Positions 26,859 to 34,049 of a stretch of 64,000 nt of DNA are shown one piece after another. Made by a program: the position numbers and the translations under genes. Every line of letters starts with the position of its first letter. The first letter of the stretch is position 1. The notes under the pieces were generated by a model that did not search any database, had not been told where the DNA came from, and was given only the letters and a program-made list of their open reading frames with translations. Source of the DNA: Candidatus Obscuribacterales bacterium (GTDB lineage Bacteria; Cyanobacteriota; Vampirovibrionia; Obscuribacterales; Obscuribacteraceae); the NCBI GenBank assembly GCA_949127735.1, contig CASBPX010000058.1:1-64000 (forward strand), written 5' to 3'.

Positions 26859-27038
26859 TTAGTATAATCGCATCGGTCTGACAGCCTGCAGTATAGGTAG
26901 CAATTGTTGCAAAGTTACGTCAGTTCCAGCAGCGGTTTCGGCATCGAGATCTTTCGAATGAGCAGCCCTAGGTCTGTTGAAAACACCTACACGAGCCAGT
27001 CCTTCAGAAAAAGGCCTGAATGGAGTGTGATATGTTCC
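26859..27038 (-). pseudogene. Fragment of a WG-repeat-like protein
   Basis: An open frame of 59 codons without a start, bounded by TAA at 27039-27041 and ending with TAA at 26859-26861. It reads TPFRPFSEGLARVGVFNRPR and then HSKDLDAETAAGTDVTLQQL up to a MRLY terminus. PFSEGLARVG is the hallmark of WG (Trp-Gly) beta repeats, which occur in long secreted or cell-surface bacterial proteins. Only one repeat remains, so this is a remnant or the 3' end of a lost gene whose former stop sits immediately before the ribosome binding site of the 85-residue gene. Confidence 0.45.
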
Positions 27039-27087
27039 TTAACGAGAAAGACCCAATTATTAGCTGCGGCTTGTTAACGACATTTTC

Positions 27088-27363
27088 ATGAACTGGAAAA
27101 ACTTGAAGCGCTTATTCACCATTTGGCACGAATATATGCCTGATTATTTTCCAAATCGTTATGGTTTTTATGAGCCTTACAATAAACCGGTTGCCTTTAA
27201 AGACATTGATACACTGCAAGAATTTTCTGACAGAAGAACTTCTATCAATTTACGAAGAACAAAGCCATTTATTGCAGAAGGATCCATAGAAATAACTAGC
27301 AAAAGACTTTTATTAAGGCCAGTACTCTGTTTGTTTACAGCTAAGCCACTCAAGCCGTCGTAG
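27088..27363 (+). pseudogene. N-terminal fragment of an unknown plus-strand gene
   Basis: The first about 70 codons read like a genuine protein (FTIWHEYMPDYFPNRYGFYE, then NKPVAFKDIDTLQEF and RRTKPFIAEGSIEI). The pattern of an aromatic PDYFPNRYGFYEP segment followed by a short helix and a beta strand reminds me of some polymorphic-toxin immunity proteins, but I cannot name a family. From about 27296 onward the frame runs antisense through a serpin fragment, so the gene is truncated at that junction. No good ribosome binding site is visible. Confidence 0.35.
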
Positions 27364-27566
27364 CCTAATACCTGCTGCATTTCGCTTTTGGTTTTGCCGT
27401 TGGCACCGTTGCATGTCATGGTCAGAGCGGTGCTAACGCTGTAGTGCGATACTACAACGTTGCCATCAAGTTTTTCTGCCCCTAGCCTGAAGACGCCGGT
27501 GGCGCACCCAGGTACTTTTGCCCTCACCTTATTAGCTTCAGTTTTCCAGCTATCGAATTTGGGCAT
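27300..27566 (-). pseudogene. Serpin N-terminal fragment
   Basis: From the ATG at 27566 the minus strand reads GNVVVSHYSVSTALTMTCNG, ANGKTKSEMQQVLGY and a later VNKQSTGLNKSLL. This is the conserved serpin opening (helix A/B region: S-P-x-S-I-S-x-A-L, NGAxGxTxxEM, VLG). The homology ends near 27300, and the frame then runs out inside the antisense of the neighbouring fragment (stop at 27177). Around 85 of the roughly 380 residues of a serpin remain and the reactive-centre loop is absent, so it cannot inhibit proteases. Confidence 0.6.
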
Positions 27567-27598
27567 GTAAACATAGATGCCCGAATATAAGTCAGGAT

Positions 27599-28117
27599 TT
27601 GCCCTTGAATAAGCCGAAGTGCATTGTTATTCTCTTGCTGTCAGCAATTTTGCTGTCGGCAAATTTTCAGGTGGTTGCTGGCGATTCTCTAACTGTCACT
27701 TTATGTGGTGCTACGAGGCCGAGAACAATCAATTTGAAAGAACAGAAGTGTTTTGTTGTGATTAAAAATGAGTCTAGGTCTGCAATTAATATCTGGGGCG
27801 AAGGTTGCTCTTGGGGATGGTCAAATATTTCTTTTGAAGTGAGAGCTGGGTCTAAGGTGCTGCCTGTAAAGCGTCAGGAGACTAACTGGAAGCGTAACTT
27901 TCCGATGCCGTTGAAGTTGCTACCAGGCGATGTTTTTGTGCGTGAGATAAATCTTGAAGACCGCACCTGGGATTGGAGCAAAGTGAGTGGGTTTTGCAAA
28001 GATGATCAGCACGCAAGCATCTCGGCTAAACTGCAGATTGAGAATGAACCAACTGCAAAGGCTGAAAATATATGGACAGGCTCTACACGTTCATCCACTT
28101 CATGTGAATTGAACTAA
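27599..28117 (+). CDS. Secreted beta-rich protein of unknown function
   Basis: 172 residues from a TTG at 27599 (a second TTG lies six bases further on). The N-terminal stretch CIVILLLSAILLSANFQVVAG is a signal peptide. The mature protein begins with an Ig-like beta pattern: VTLCGATRPRTINLKEQKCF, VVIKNESRSAINIWGEGCSW and VSFEV-type strands, then PMPLKLLPGDVFVREINL. This layout of alternating strands with conserved Trp and Cys resembles small extracellular Ig-fold domains, but no family is recognised. Spaced about 30 bp after the serpin fragment, in divergent orientation. Confidence 0.55.
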   Translation: MPLNKPKCIVILLLSAILLSANFQVVAGDSLTVTLCGATRPRTINLKEQKCFVVIKNESRSAINIWGEGCSWGWSNISFEVRAGSKVLPVKRQETNWKRNFPMPLKLLPGDVFVREINLEDRTWDWSKVSGFCKDDQHASISAKLQIENEPTAKAENIWTGSTRSSTSCELN

Positions 28118-28390
28118 CCTGACTTTGAGTTAGGCATTACTGGCGGTGTTCGCTTATAAGTCTTGTAGAGTCTGAAGTCTTACGCGACCGCGGAGAGCTG
28201 CAGACGCCTGTTCTGAACACAAAGCTATGGCGAGGCAGTGGTGCAGTGCTCGCTGTTAAGCCAGCGAAACCGAGACCTAGTCTAAAATAATGTACTGGTT
28301 CGAGTATGTGTCTCCTGATCGGCGAGATTCATGTATTATCTGATTCTGTTCAGCTTGATTTAGATCGCACTGAGTTTGGAAGGAAATAAT

Positions 28391-28825
28391 ATGAAAATAG
28401 TCGTGGCCGTTGATGGCGAAGAGAGTGCACACAGCGCACTGACTGAAATAACAGCGCAGAAGTACAGCAGCGAAACCGAAATTCACCTTATACATGTTAT
28501 GGTTTCCGGTTTTGCCGACGTTTCGACAGCCGGAATTCCCGATACTGTTGCCATTGAAAGAGCTGAAGAGAAGGGCGTGCTAGAGCGAATGGCTAAAGCC
28601 CTGAAAGAGAAGCTCAACATTAATGCTACTGTGGAAATTATTGAAGGCGAAGTCGCCGCAGTAATAGCGAATGCCTGCAAGCAATTTGGCGCAGATGAAG
28701 CCATTGTTCCAGGCCATGTTCGCCATGGCTTTGCTCGCTTTTGGTTCGGCAGCATCGCTGATGAAATAGTCGACGCCGCGCCCTGCACCGTGGTCGTTCT
28801 GAAAATGCCGGAAACCAAGGATTGA
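28391..28825 (+). CDS. Universal stress protein (UspA family)
   Basis: 144 residues from the ATG at 28391, which has GGAAGG upstream. A classic single Usp domain: first strand MKIVVAVDGEESAHSALTEI, middle ILEGEVAAVIANACKQFGAD-like strand-helix (EIIEGEVAAVIANACKQF) and terminal ADEIVDAAPCTVVVLKMP. The usual G-2x-G-9x-G-S/T signature is replaced by VPGHVRHGFARFWFGSIADE, which retains G, G and GS at near-canonical spacing, so nucleotide binding is plausible. Small cytoplasmic stress-response protein. Confidence 0.85.
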   Translation: MKIVVAVDGEESAHSALTEITAQKYSSETEIHLIHVMVSGFADVSTAGIPDTVAIERAEEKGVLERMAKALKEKLNINATVEIIEGEVAAVIANACKQFGADEAIVPGHVRHGFARFWFGSIADEIVDAAPCTVVVLKMPETKD

Positions 28826-28911
28826 ACTTGCCTCACGGCGAACAACTTGTTGCTATGGTGGAAGCACAGGCACTGCAGGTGGTGGTGGCTTATCGAGGGC
28901 TGACCGGTCAG

Positions 28912-29259
28912 TTATTGCTGTTTAGCAACAGCACTTTGCCACGGCCAGCGGCCTTCTAGTTCAACCTCCAAAGACCAACTCAAGAACGTTCGCACAAGCA
29001 CAATAAGTGCTAGTACAAGCACCGATTCCATTGTCGGGGCGACTCCCACTGTGCGAATGATATCGCCGGCCACTAGAATTTCGAGCCCGAGCAAAATTCC
29101 TTTACCAAGATTTTGTCTGTAGCGACGGTAGCCATCCTCAATTTTGAATGATCGAAGGTAAATCACAGTCGACAGAATAATGCTGATTACAATCACAGCC
29201 ACGCCGACAACGTCGACGTAGCCACCTATAAGCTCGATCACGTTGTGAAGATAGGGCAT
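28912..29259 (-). CDS. DUF1622 family membrane protein
   Basis: 115 residues with three predicted membrane segments: about 14-34 (YVDVVGVAVIVISIILSTV), 52-70 (GILLGLEILVAGDIIRTV) and 78-95 (ESVLVLALIVLVRTFLSW). The sequence YRQNLGKGILLGLEILVAGD, the following TFLSWSLEVELEGRWPWQ end and the length match DUF1622. Function of the family is unknown. Single gene on the minus strand. Confidence 0.8.
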   Translation of the reverse strand: MPYLHNVIELIGGYVDVVGVAVIVISIILSTVIYLRSFKIEDGYRRYRQNLGKGILLGLEILVAGDIIRTVGVAPTMESVLVLALIVLVRTFLSWSLEVELEGRWPWQSAVAKQQ

Positions 29260-29359
29260 TCTAATTTGGCTTACTCAGCAGGATACTAAAGGCGCGATCA
29301 GACGCAGAAACGCCGTTAACATGATTATGCCACATTTGGCTCTATTACCTGCCGACATA

Positions 29360-29803
29360 CTACAATTTTAGTCTCATAAAAATTGTGGCTTGCGGATTAT
29401 CATTGTAGCGATCGCAGTGCTCGTAGCCATGACGTGCGTAGAATTTTATCGCGGCACGCAGGTCGTCTTTTGTGTCTAAATAGCACCATTGATACATTCT
29501 CGATTTGGCGTAGCAGTGCAATTCTTTAAGGAGTTGCTCCGCTATCCCTTTTCCTCGAAAATGCTCTCTGACGTACAGCCGCTTTACTTCACAGGCCTGG
29601 TCTACTTGCGGCAGAGGCCTCATTCCAATACATCCCACTATCTCTTCTTCGACTTTTGCCAGCCAGAATGCACCATCATCTGCAAAATATTTTCCAAACG
29701 CCGTGAGGTCGTCGCGTATCGCCGCATCAATTTCGTCGCAGTATTCTTCTACAATTGCGTAGGCGTTGTGCAAGTCTGACGGGCCGGCCATAAACACTTT
29801 CAC
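29360..29803 (-). CDS. GNAT family N-acetyltransferase
   Basis: 147 residues. The GNAT fold is clear: AFWLAKVEEEIVGCIGMRPL (beta 2-3), CEVKRLYVREHFRGKGIAEQ (beta 4 and the pyrophosphate-binding RGKGIA of motif A) and YLDTKDDLRAAIKFYARHGY (motif B with the conserved FYxxxGY). It should transfer an acetyl group from acetyl-CoA to an amine; the substrate is not evident. Stand-alone gene with a ribosome binding site (AGGTGAT) before the start. Confidence 0.85.
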   Translation of the reverse strand: MKVFMAGPSDLHNAYAIVEEYCDEIDAAIRDDLTAFGKYFADDGAFWLAKVEEEIVGCIGMRPLPQVDQACEVKRLYVREHFRGKGIAEQLLKELHCYAKSRMYQWCYLDTKDDLRAAIKFYARHGYEHCDRYNDNPQATIFMRLKL

Positions 29804-29929
29804 TTATATCACCTCAACAGATTTTTCTGGCTGCAGCCATAAAAATAGCAAGCGGCTTAAACGAGTCAGTTAATCGCCAGCGGGCTCGATTTTCCAGCGA
29901 AAAATAGCGGAGCCATCGTCAGGATTAAA

Positions 29930-29945
29930 CCGCACTTCGGTGCGG
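29930..29945. other. UUCG-loop hairpin
   Basis: CCGCAC-TTCG-GTGCGG, a perfect 6-bp stem with the very stable UUCG tetraloop, flanked by short direct repeats (cgtcagg at 29917 and 29947). No T-run. It lies in the divergent gap between the acetyltransferase gene and the gene at 30083; it may be an RNA processing or termination element. Confidence 0.35.
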
Positions 29946-30082
29946 GCGTCAGGCAGGCCCCGACGCAGAATAGGCTGGATTTCACAGCATTTAAAGATTT
30001 CATCAGAACCTCAACAGCTGTAAGCCTACATCGAATCTTTGCCAACAGTCTAACAACTAATAATGGCAGGTGTTTACAGCTT

Positions 30083-30550
30083 ATGCCTAAATTTCCAAAA
30101 ATCGATTGGCTCAAGGATGTTGATGTAGAATACAAGCCCCTCTGCTCTGAGTCGCTCATGGACTGTTTTCGCTGTAGAAATAAGGCTCTCGAACCTGATA
30201 GACAAGAAGGTGATTGCAACTTTTACGAATGTAAGAGCTGCGGCAGAAAATATTGCCAACAAAAAAGGTTGGAACTTTGTGATGCGTGGCCATGCCCACT
30301 CGGCATTGTTTTGTATGGAATGATTTTTGAAAATGATCCTGTAAGCAAAGCATCAGCACATGCCGACTATGTTCTTAAAGAGAATGACGCGGCGATGATC
30401 AAAGCTATTTGCGAAGATATCGAACTTGAGTTGGCATCACCATCTCAAAAAATTCGCGACATAGTAAATTGCATAGCCAGCGAAGAAGCACTGAGAGAGT
30501 TTCTTGAGATAGTGGCTCAGAGACTCAGGACAAGTTTGCAATCATGTTAG
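30083..30550 (+). CDS. Cys-rich zinc-ribbon-like protein of unknown function
   Basis: 155 residues. Residues about 26-65 hold paired cysteines CFRCRNKAL, CNFYECKSCGRKYCQQKR and a following LCDAWPCPLG, typical of a small zinc-binding ribbon. The C-terminal half is helical and acidic (IKAICEDIELELASPSQKI, LREFLEIVAQRL). No signal peptide; probably cytoplasmic. Family unknown. Directly after the stop another frame reads SLAELEANAKISEKGYDATS without a start, so a frameshift or remnant may lie between 30551 and 30662. Confidence 0.5.
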   Translation: MPKFPKIDWLKDVDVEYKPLCSESLMDCFRCRNKALEPDRQEGDCNFYECKSCGRKYCQQKRLELCDAWPCPLGIVLYGMIFENDPVSKASAHADYVLKENDAAMIKAICEDIELELASPSQKIRDIVNCIASEEALREFLEIVAQRLRTSLQSC

Positions 30551-30759
30551 AGGAGATAAGAATGCTAGCGGCAAAAGAAGTTTGGCTGAGTTAGAAGCTA
30601 ACGCAAAAATTAGTGAAAAGGGGTACGACGCTACTAGTGGCGGCGTTCCATTTGCGAACATTGCTTGCACGTAAAGTGCCGTGCCCCTTGCGCAAGATGT
30701 TACTGTTATCATCGGCATCCAACGTCTGCTACTTGTACCTTTTTCTAATAGCGAGGCCT

Positions 30760-32133
30760 ATGCCTGAAATAAGTGACCATCCCTGTGTTTATGCCGGTTT
30801 CTGGAAGCGCTTGCTGGCCGACTTGGTCGACGGCTTCATAATTGTTTTGGCTCAAGCTCCTGTCTGGATTTTACTCTTGTTTTTAATCCAGGCAGATCGG
30901 CCATTTGTCGATAAGCACAGAGTAGAGTTGGAATTGTTGATCTGGGCGCTTCCAGCCATTCTGTCATGGCTTTACTTTGCACTTTTCGAATCGTCAAAAT
31001 GGCAAGCCACACCGGGAAAGAAATTTTTTGGTTTACGTGTATGCATGTCAGACATGCGGCCCTTATCATTCTGGCGTGCCTCGCTAAAAGTTTTCATAGA
31101 AGCAATCACTTTCATTCTTCCACTAGCCTTTTTGGCACATTTTGGCGAAGTTGGGCAGGCGCTCGCTATCTTTGTTTCATTGCTCTTTGTTCTTGTTATG
31201 TTCGCAACCGAACGCAAGCAAACTGCCTACGATCTGGCCGTTAAGCGAGTTGTTATCGATACGCGCGGCAAGTCTGTCATCGACGCACCAGACCAATCTA
31301 AGCGTAGACGCATTGTGGCGTACGCAATTGCAACTATGCCAGTCTTTTGTATCGTCTTGATAATCGGCCTTTACTTATCCTCGACTGGCATGACGCTAGT
31401 TAAGTTAGATCATTGGCGAGAATCTGGACTACAAAACTCCAGACGGATAGTGGTGGCTGACTACGCTATCCCAGCGGGACACGAAATTACATTGAAGGAT
31501 GTTTACGAGGCCAATGATGCTATTGATAATCTTTCAACTGACTCTGCCATCTGCTCAGATTTTATCGTGGGCTCCGCCCCCGTTAGCAGCATCGAACAAG
31601 GGCAGCAAATTACATTAGACTATTTCGAAGAACCAATACGGCTTAAAGCCCAGGAGCAACAGCGCGAGCGCTTGAAACGCTCATCCGCTGTCGCCATATG
31701 CAGCCACAAGCGAGCCGTTCCAGACTGGCGCGATAAGACACCTGTTATCTTCGCTAATCGCGATGTTCCTGAAAATAAGGTGATCGCTGAATCAGACTTG
31801 AGATCGGAAATGCGGGCGGTAGAAAGAGCGCCAAAGAGTGCTATGTCTGATCAGTTAGCAATAATTGGAAAAAAGGCCAGATATGGTCTATCTAAGGGCC
31901 AAATAATTATGTTCAACCAGATTCTTCCAGACCAGGCCTTCATCGCTTCAAAAGATCTCAAATCAGGTAAACGCTTAACGTCTACAGATTACCGACCTTT
32001 TAAAATTACAAAGCGAGGCCTTTGTCCAAGTACAGCCGTGGGAGCGGAGAAACTTCTAAACGGCGCCACAACCAATGCAGTGATTAAGCGTGACGAAATC
32101 ATTCGATTACCAGACTTAATTCTGTCGAAATAA
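30760..32133 (+). CDS. RDD-domain membrane protein with C-terminal SAF-like domains
   Basis: The ATG at 30760 is preferred because the RDD domain begins right after it (YAGFWKRLLADLVDGFIIVL); the frame is open further upstream to 30613. Residues about 10-165 form the RDD domain, with the signature R-x-x-AD...D, TPGKKFFGLRV and four membrane helices. A fifth membrane segment (VAYAIATMPVFCIVLIIGLYL) leads to an extracytoplasmic part holding two or three SAF-like modules: RRIVVADYAIPAGHEITLKD, PVIFANRDVPENKVIAESDL and AFIASKDLKSGKRLTSTDY. SAF modules are found in pilus protein CpaB and in antifreeze-type enzymes. The combination with RDD is unusual. Possible role in envelope or pilus assembly; unproven. 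Confidence 0.65.
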   Translation: MPEISDHPCVYAGFWKRLLADLVDGFIIVLAQAPVWILLLFLIQADRPFVDKHRVELELLIWALPAILSWLYFALFESSKWQATPGKKFFGLRVCMSDMRPLSFWRASLKVFIEAITFILPLAFLAHFGEVGQALAIFVSLLFVLVMFATERKQTAYDLAVKRVVIDTRGKSVIDAPDQSKRRRIVAYAIATMPVFCIVLIIGLYLSSTGMTLVKLDHWRESGLQNSRRIVVADYAIPAGHEITLKDVYEANDAIDNLSTDSAICSDFIVGSAPVSSIEQGQQITLDYFEEPIRLKAQEQQRERLKRSSAVAICSHKRAVPDWRDKTPVIFANRDVPENKVIAESDLRSEMRAVERAPKSAMSDQLAIIGKKARYGLSKGQIIMFNQILPDQAFIASKDLKSGKRLTSTDYRPFKITKRGLCPSTAVGAEKLLNGATTNAVIKRDEIIRLPDLILSK

Positions 32134-32271
32134 ATTCTTCAAAGTTGTTCGTCGCAGAAGCTAGACGAAGACCGCAAGCATTGAGAGCGACCAGCTTCAT
32201 AATTCCTTGACAATAATTCGGTAGGCTTCAAGCACTGGATGTTCTATTTCCGCCTCGTTGAAGGAGATAAT

Positions 32272-33219
32272 ATGCGATTGCCAATTTCTCTAGCTCTATT
32301 TTTTACCCTTGTATTTTCCACCGCCGCAACTGCCGCTAACGAAGGCATCGGCTGGATTCCCACATGGCAGCAGGCACTTGCTGAAGCCAAACAAACCAAC
32401 AAACCAATCATGCTCATGGCGGGCGCACCCGCCTGTGCCGGAGTTCCAGGCACCTGGTGACCGGGCAAGCAAGCCTCAGACATGAGTTACATGTCTCAAC
32501 CCGAAGTAATCGCCGCCTCTAGAAACTTCGTCTGCGTCAGGTTAATGACCTACGAAAGCGCCGCCGAAGCGGAAGTGCTCAAGTCAATGTGGCGGCCCGG
32601 CGCGCCTTTAGAAAATACGCTCTTTGCCATTCTTGACTCTACTGGGCGCCCTCTCACCAGGGGTGTTCGCTCACCTGGATTTTTCTACAGCGATGCAAGT
32701 GCACTTGCCGGCGCGCTCAATGATGTCTCCAGCCGCTATTCAGGCCGGACAAACCCAAAAGGATTGCCTGTGATTGCCACCGTGCGTCTTGGTTTGAATG
32801 TGGCGGCCTGCGATAAAAGACCGCTGGCTGTTGTACTGGCAGATAGCGAGCAAGACCGGCGTGCTCTCGAGGCCAATCTCGCCCCCCTGGCCTGGAGCTC
32901 AGAGCTGGTTGGCAAAGTCTGTTATACCTCAGGAGGCAGAAACGATTTGCGCGGCATCTCAGGAGCGAATTTGACCAGAGGCTATCTGTTTGTCGCTCCC
33001 AACGAATTTGGCACCACCGGCACCACCATTGCGCAGCTACAACCTGGCGCTTCAGTGGCCGAACTGAAATATGCACTACAATTGGCTGTTGATAGGTATC
33101 GGCCATCTTACACAGATCACCACGATCATGTGCGCATGGGTCGCCAGCAAGGAATTCACTGGGACACCGCGATTCCGATTACCGATCAACAGGCACTGAG
33201 GGCTGAGCAAGGCAGATAG
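32272..33219 (+). CDS. Secreted thioredoxin-like protein with in-frame TGA, candidate selenoprotein
   Basis: The ATG at 32272 follows AAGGAGATA. The signal peptide is about residues 1-21 (LALFFTLVFSTAATA). The first part (WQQALAEAKQTNKPIMLMAG) is a thioredoxin-fold opening. A TGA at 32458-32460 (codon 63) falls in the active-site loop VPGTW-TGA-PGKQ, where a redox Cys is expected. The same frame continues as clear protein: MSQPEVIAASRNFVCVRLMT, then a longer domain to the stop at 33219, 315 codons in all. The next 43 nt form a stem-loop (32461-32503) fitting a bacterial SECIS. Alternatives are a nonsense mutation giving two fragments (32272-32460 and, from an internal ATG, 32482-33219) or a sequencing error. 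Other Sec genes are not in view. Confidence 0.6.
32461..32503 (+). promoter_or_regulatory. SECIS-like stem-loop right after the TGA
   Basis: AGACATG (32478-32484) and CATGTCT (32490-32496) form a perfect 7-bp stem with loop AGTTA. Outside it CGGG (32462-32465) can pair with CCCG (32500-32503). The apical loop starts 24 nt after the TGA and has G as its second base, matching the bacterial SECIS rules as I recall them (loop about 16-37 nt from UGA, G among the first two loop bases). The stem also encodes SDMSYMSQ, so chance cannot be excluded. Confidence 0.45.
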
Positions 33220-33257
33220 TAAACTCGACCATGAAATCGAACACGCGCCCATTTCTT

Positions 33258-33638
33258 TTAGACCAGCAGAATAGTGCTGCCATATTTATTCAAAGTCTGA
33301 TCATGCGTCATCAGTATTGCTGGAACAGACAAACTTTGTGCCACCAGCATCCGATCGAAGGGATCGCGATGAATTGGGGGTAAGCGCGAGACTGATATAC
33401 AATGATCAAACGTCACAGCCAATTCTTGGAAGCCAGTGCTTGCGATTGCCTCGACCAATATTTCTGGGGAGACCGTTATCCTTCCCATAGAGTGTTTAAC
33501 TCCGACTTCCCACAAACTCACTGCACTTACTAAAATTTCGTTTTGCGGATCCGAAATTAGTTTTGCTGCTTTTTTGCTGAGCCGCTGGTCACCGGCCAAT
33601 GCCCAGAGCAAGATGTGCGTATCGAGAAGAAGCTTCAC
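33258..33638 (-). CDS. vapC: VapC-type PIN-domain ribonuclease toxin
   Basis: 126 residues. PIN signature: LLLDTHILLWALAGD with the first acidic Asp, then ILVSAVSLWEVGVKHSMG (second acid Glu) and HRDPFDRMLVAQSLSVPAIL followed by LMTHDQTL (remaining acids). These four acids bind the metal for RNA cleavage. Its start overlaps the upstream antitoxin gene by 4 bp, the usual vapBC arrangement. The toxin should cut RNA when released from the antitoxin. Confidence 0.88.
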   Translation of the reverse strand: MKLLLDTHILLWALAGDQRLSKKAAKLISDPQNEILVSAVSLWEVGVKHSMGRITVSPEILVEAIASTGFQELAVTFDHCISVSRLPPIHRDPFDRMLVAQSLSVPAILMTHDQTLNKYGSTILLV

Positions 33639-33877
33639 TCTTCAAGCCCCTCAAAAGCTTTCAGAATAGCTTTAGGAAGTGGTTTGTCAAAATCGGCTGG
33701 GATTTCAAACTTTCCCTTCAAGCAGCCCAGCCTGCGCGGGCGACTAGTGGCCGCCAAACCAGAGAGCTTAGCCACAGGTTTGCCTGCCTTGCTGATGACG
33801 ATTTCCTCGCCTTGCAGAACGCGCTCAATCAGCTTGGATAGATTAGTCTTAGCTTGATGAATATTGACGGATTCCAT
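33635..33877 (-). CDS. vapB: VapB-type antitoxin (Phd/YefM fold)
   Basis: 80 residues from the ATG at 33877. MESVNIHQAKTNLSKLIERV is the Phd/YefM opening that binds DNA, followed by EEIVISKAGKPVAKL; the C-terminal part (GKFEIPADFDKPLPKAILKA) would wrap the toxin. Overlaps vapC by 4 bp. A 12-bp palindrome 16 bp before the start is a likely operator for autoregulation. Confidence 0.88.
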   Translation of the reverse strand: MESVNIHQAKTNLSKLIERVLQGEEIVISKAGKPVAKLSGLAATSRPRRLGCLKGKFEIPADFDKPLPKAILKAFEGLEE

Positions 33878-33892
33878 ATCGAAAAACCCCAA

Positions 33893-33904
33893 ACTTAGCT
33901 AAGT
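33893..33904. promoter_or_regulatory. Palindromic operator of vapBC
   Basis: ACTTAGCTAAGT, a perfect 12-bp palindrome just upstream of vapB, at the position where Phd-type antitoxins bind to repress their own operon. Confidence 0.5.
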
Positions 33905-34049
33905 CTAGTCTATCACGGATGGTTCGATCCTCAGATAACCGGGGGGGTCGCAAATTCTCATTGCTTGCGAGGAGCAGATTGTAGACTTCATGGTCTGGGC
34001 GTAGCTTGCCGACTGATGTATCATAGTTATCTACTTTCGGTATAGTTCC

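Noticed and set aside
28270-28330. ctggttcgagtat word, looking like a tRNA T-arm
   Set aside because: No cloverleaf with acceptor, D and anticodon stems can be drawn around it.
30552-30662. Frame reading SLAELEANAKISEKGYDATS after the zinc-ribbon gene
   Set aside because: Coding-like but without a start codon or homology I recognise; too short to call, only noted in the neighbouring gene entry.
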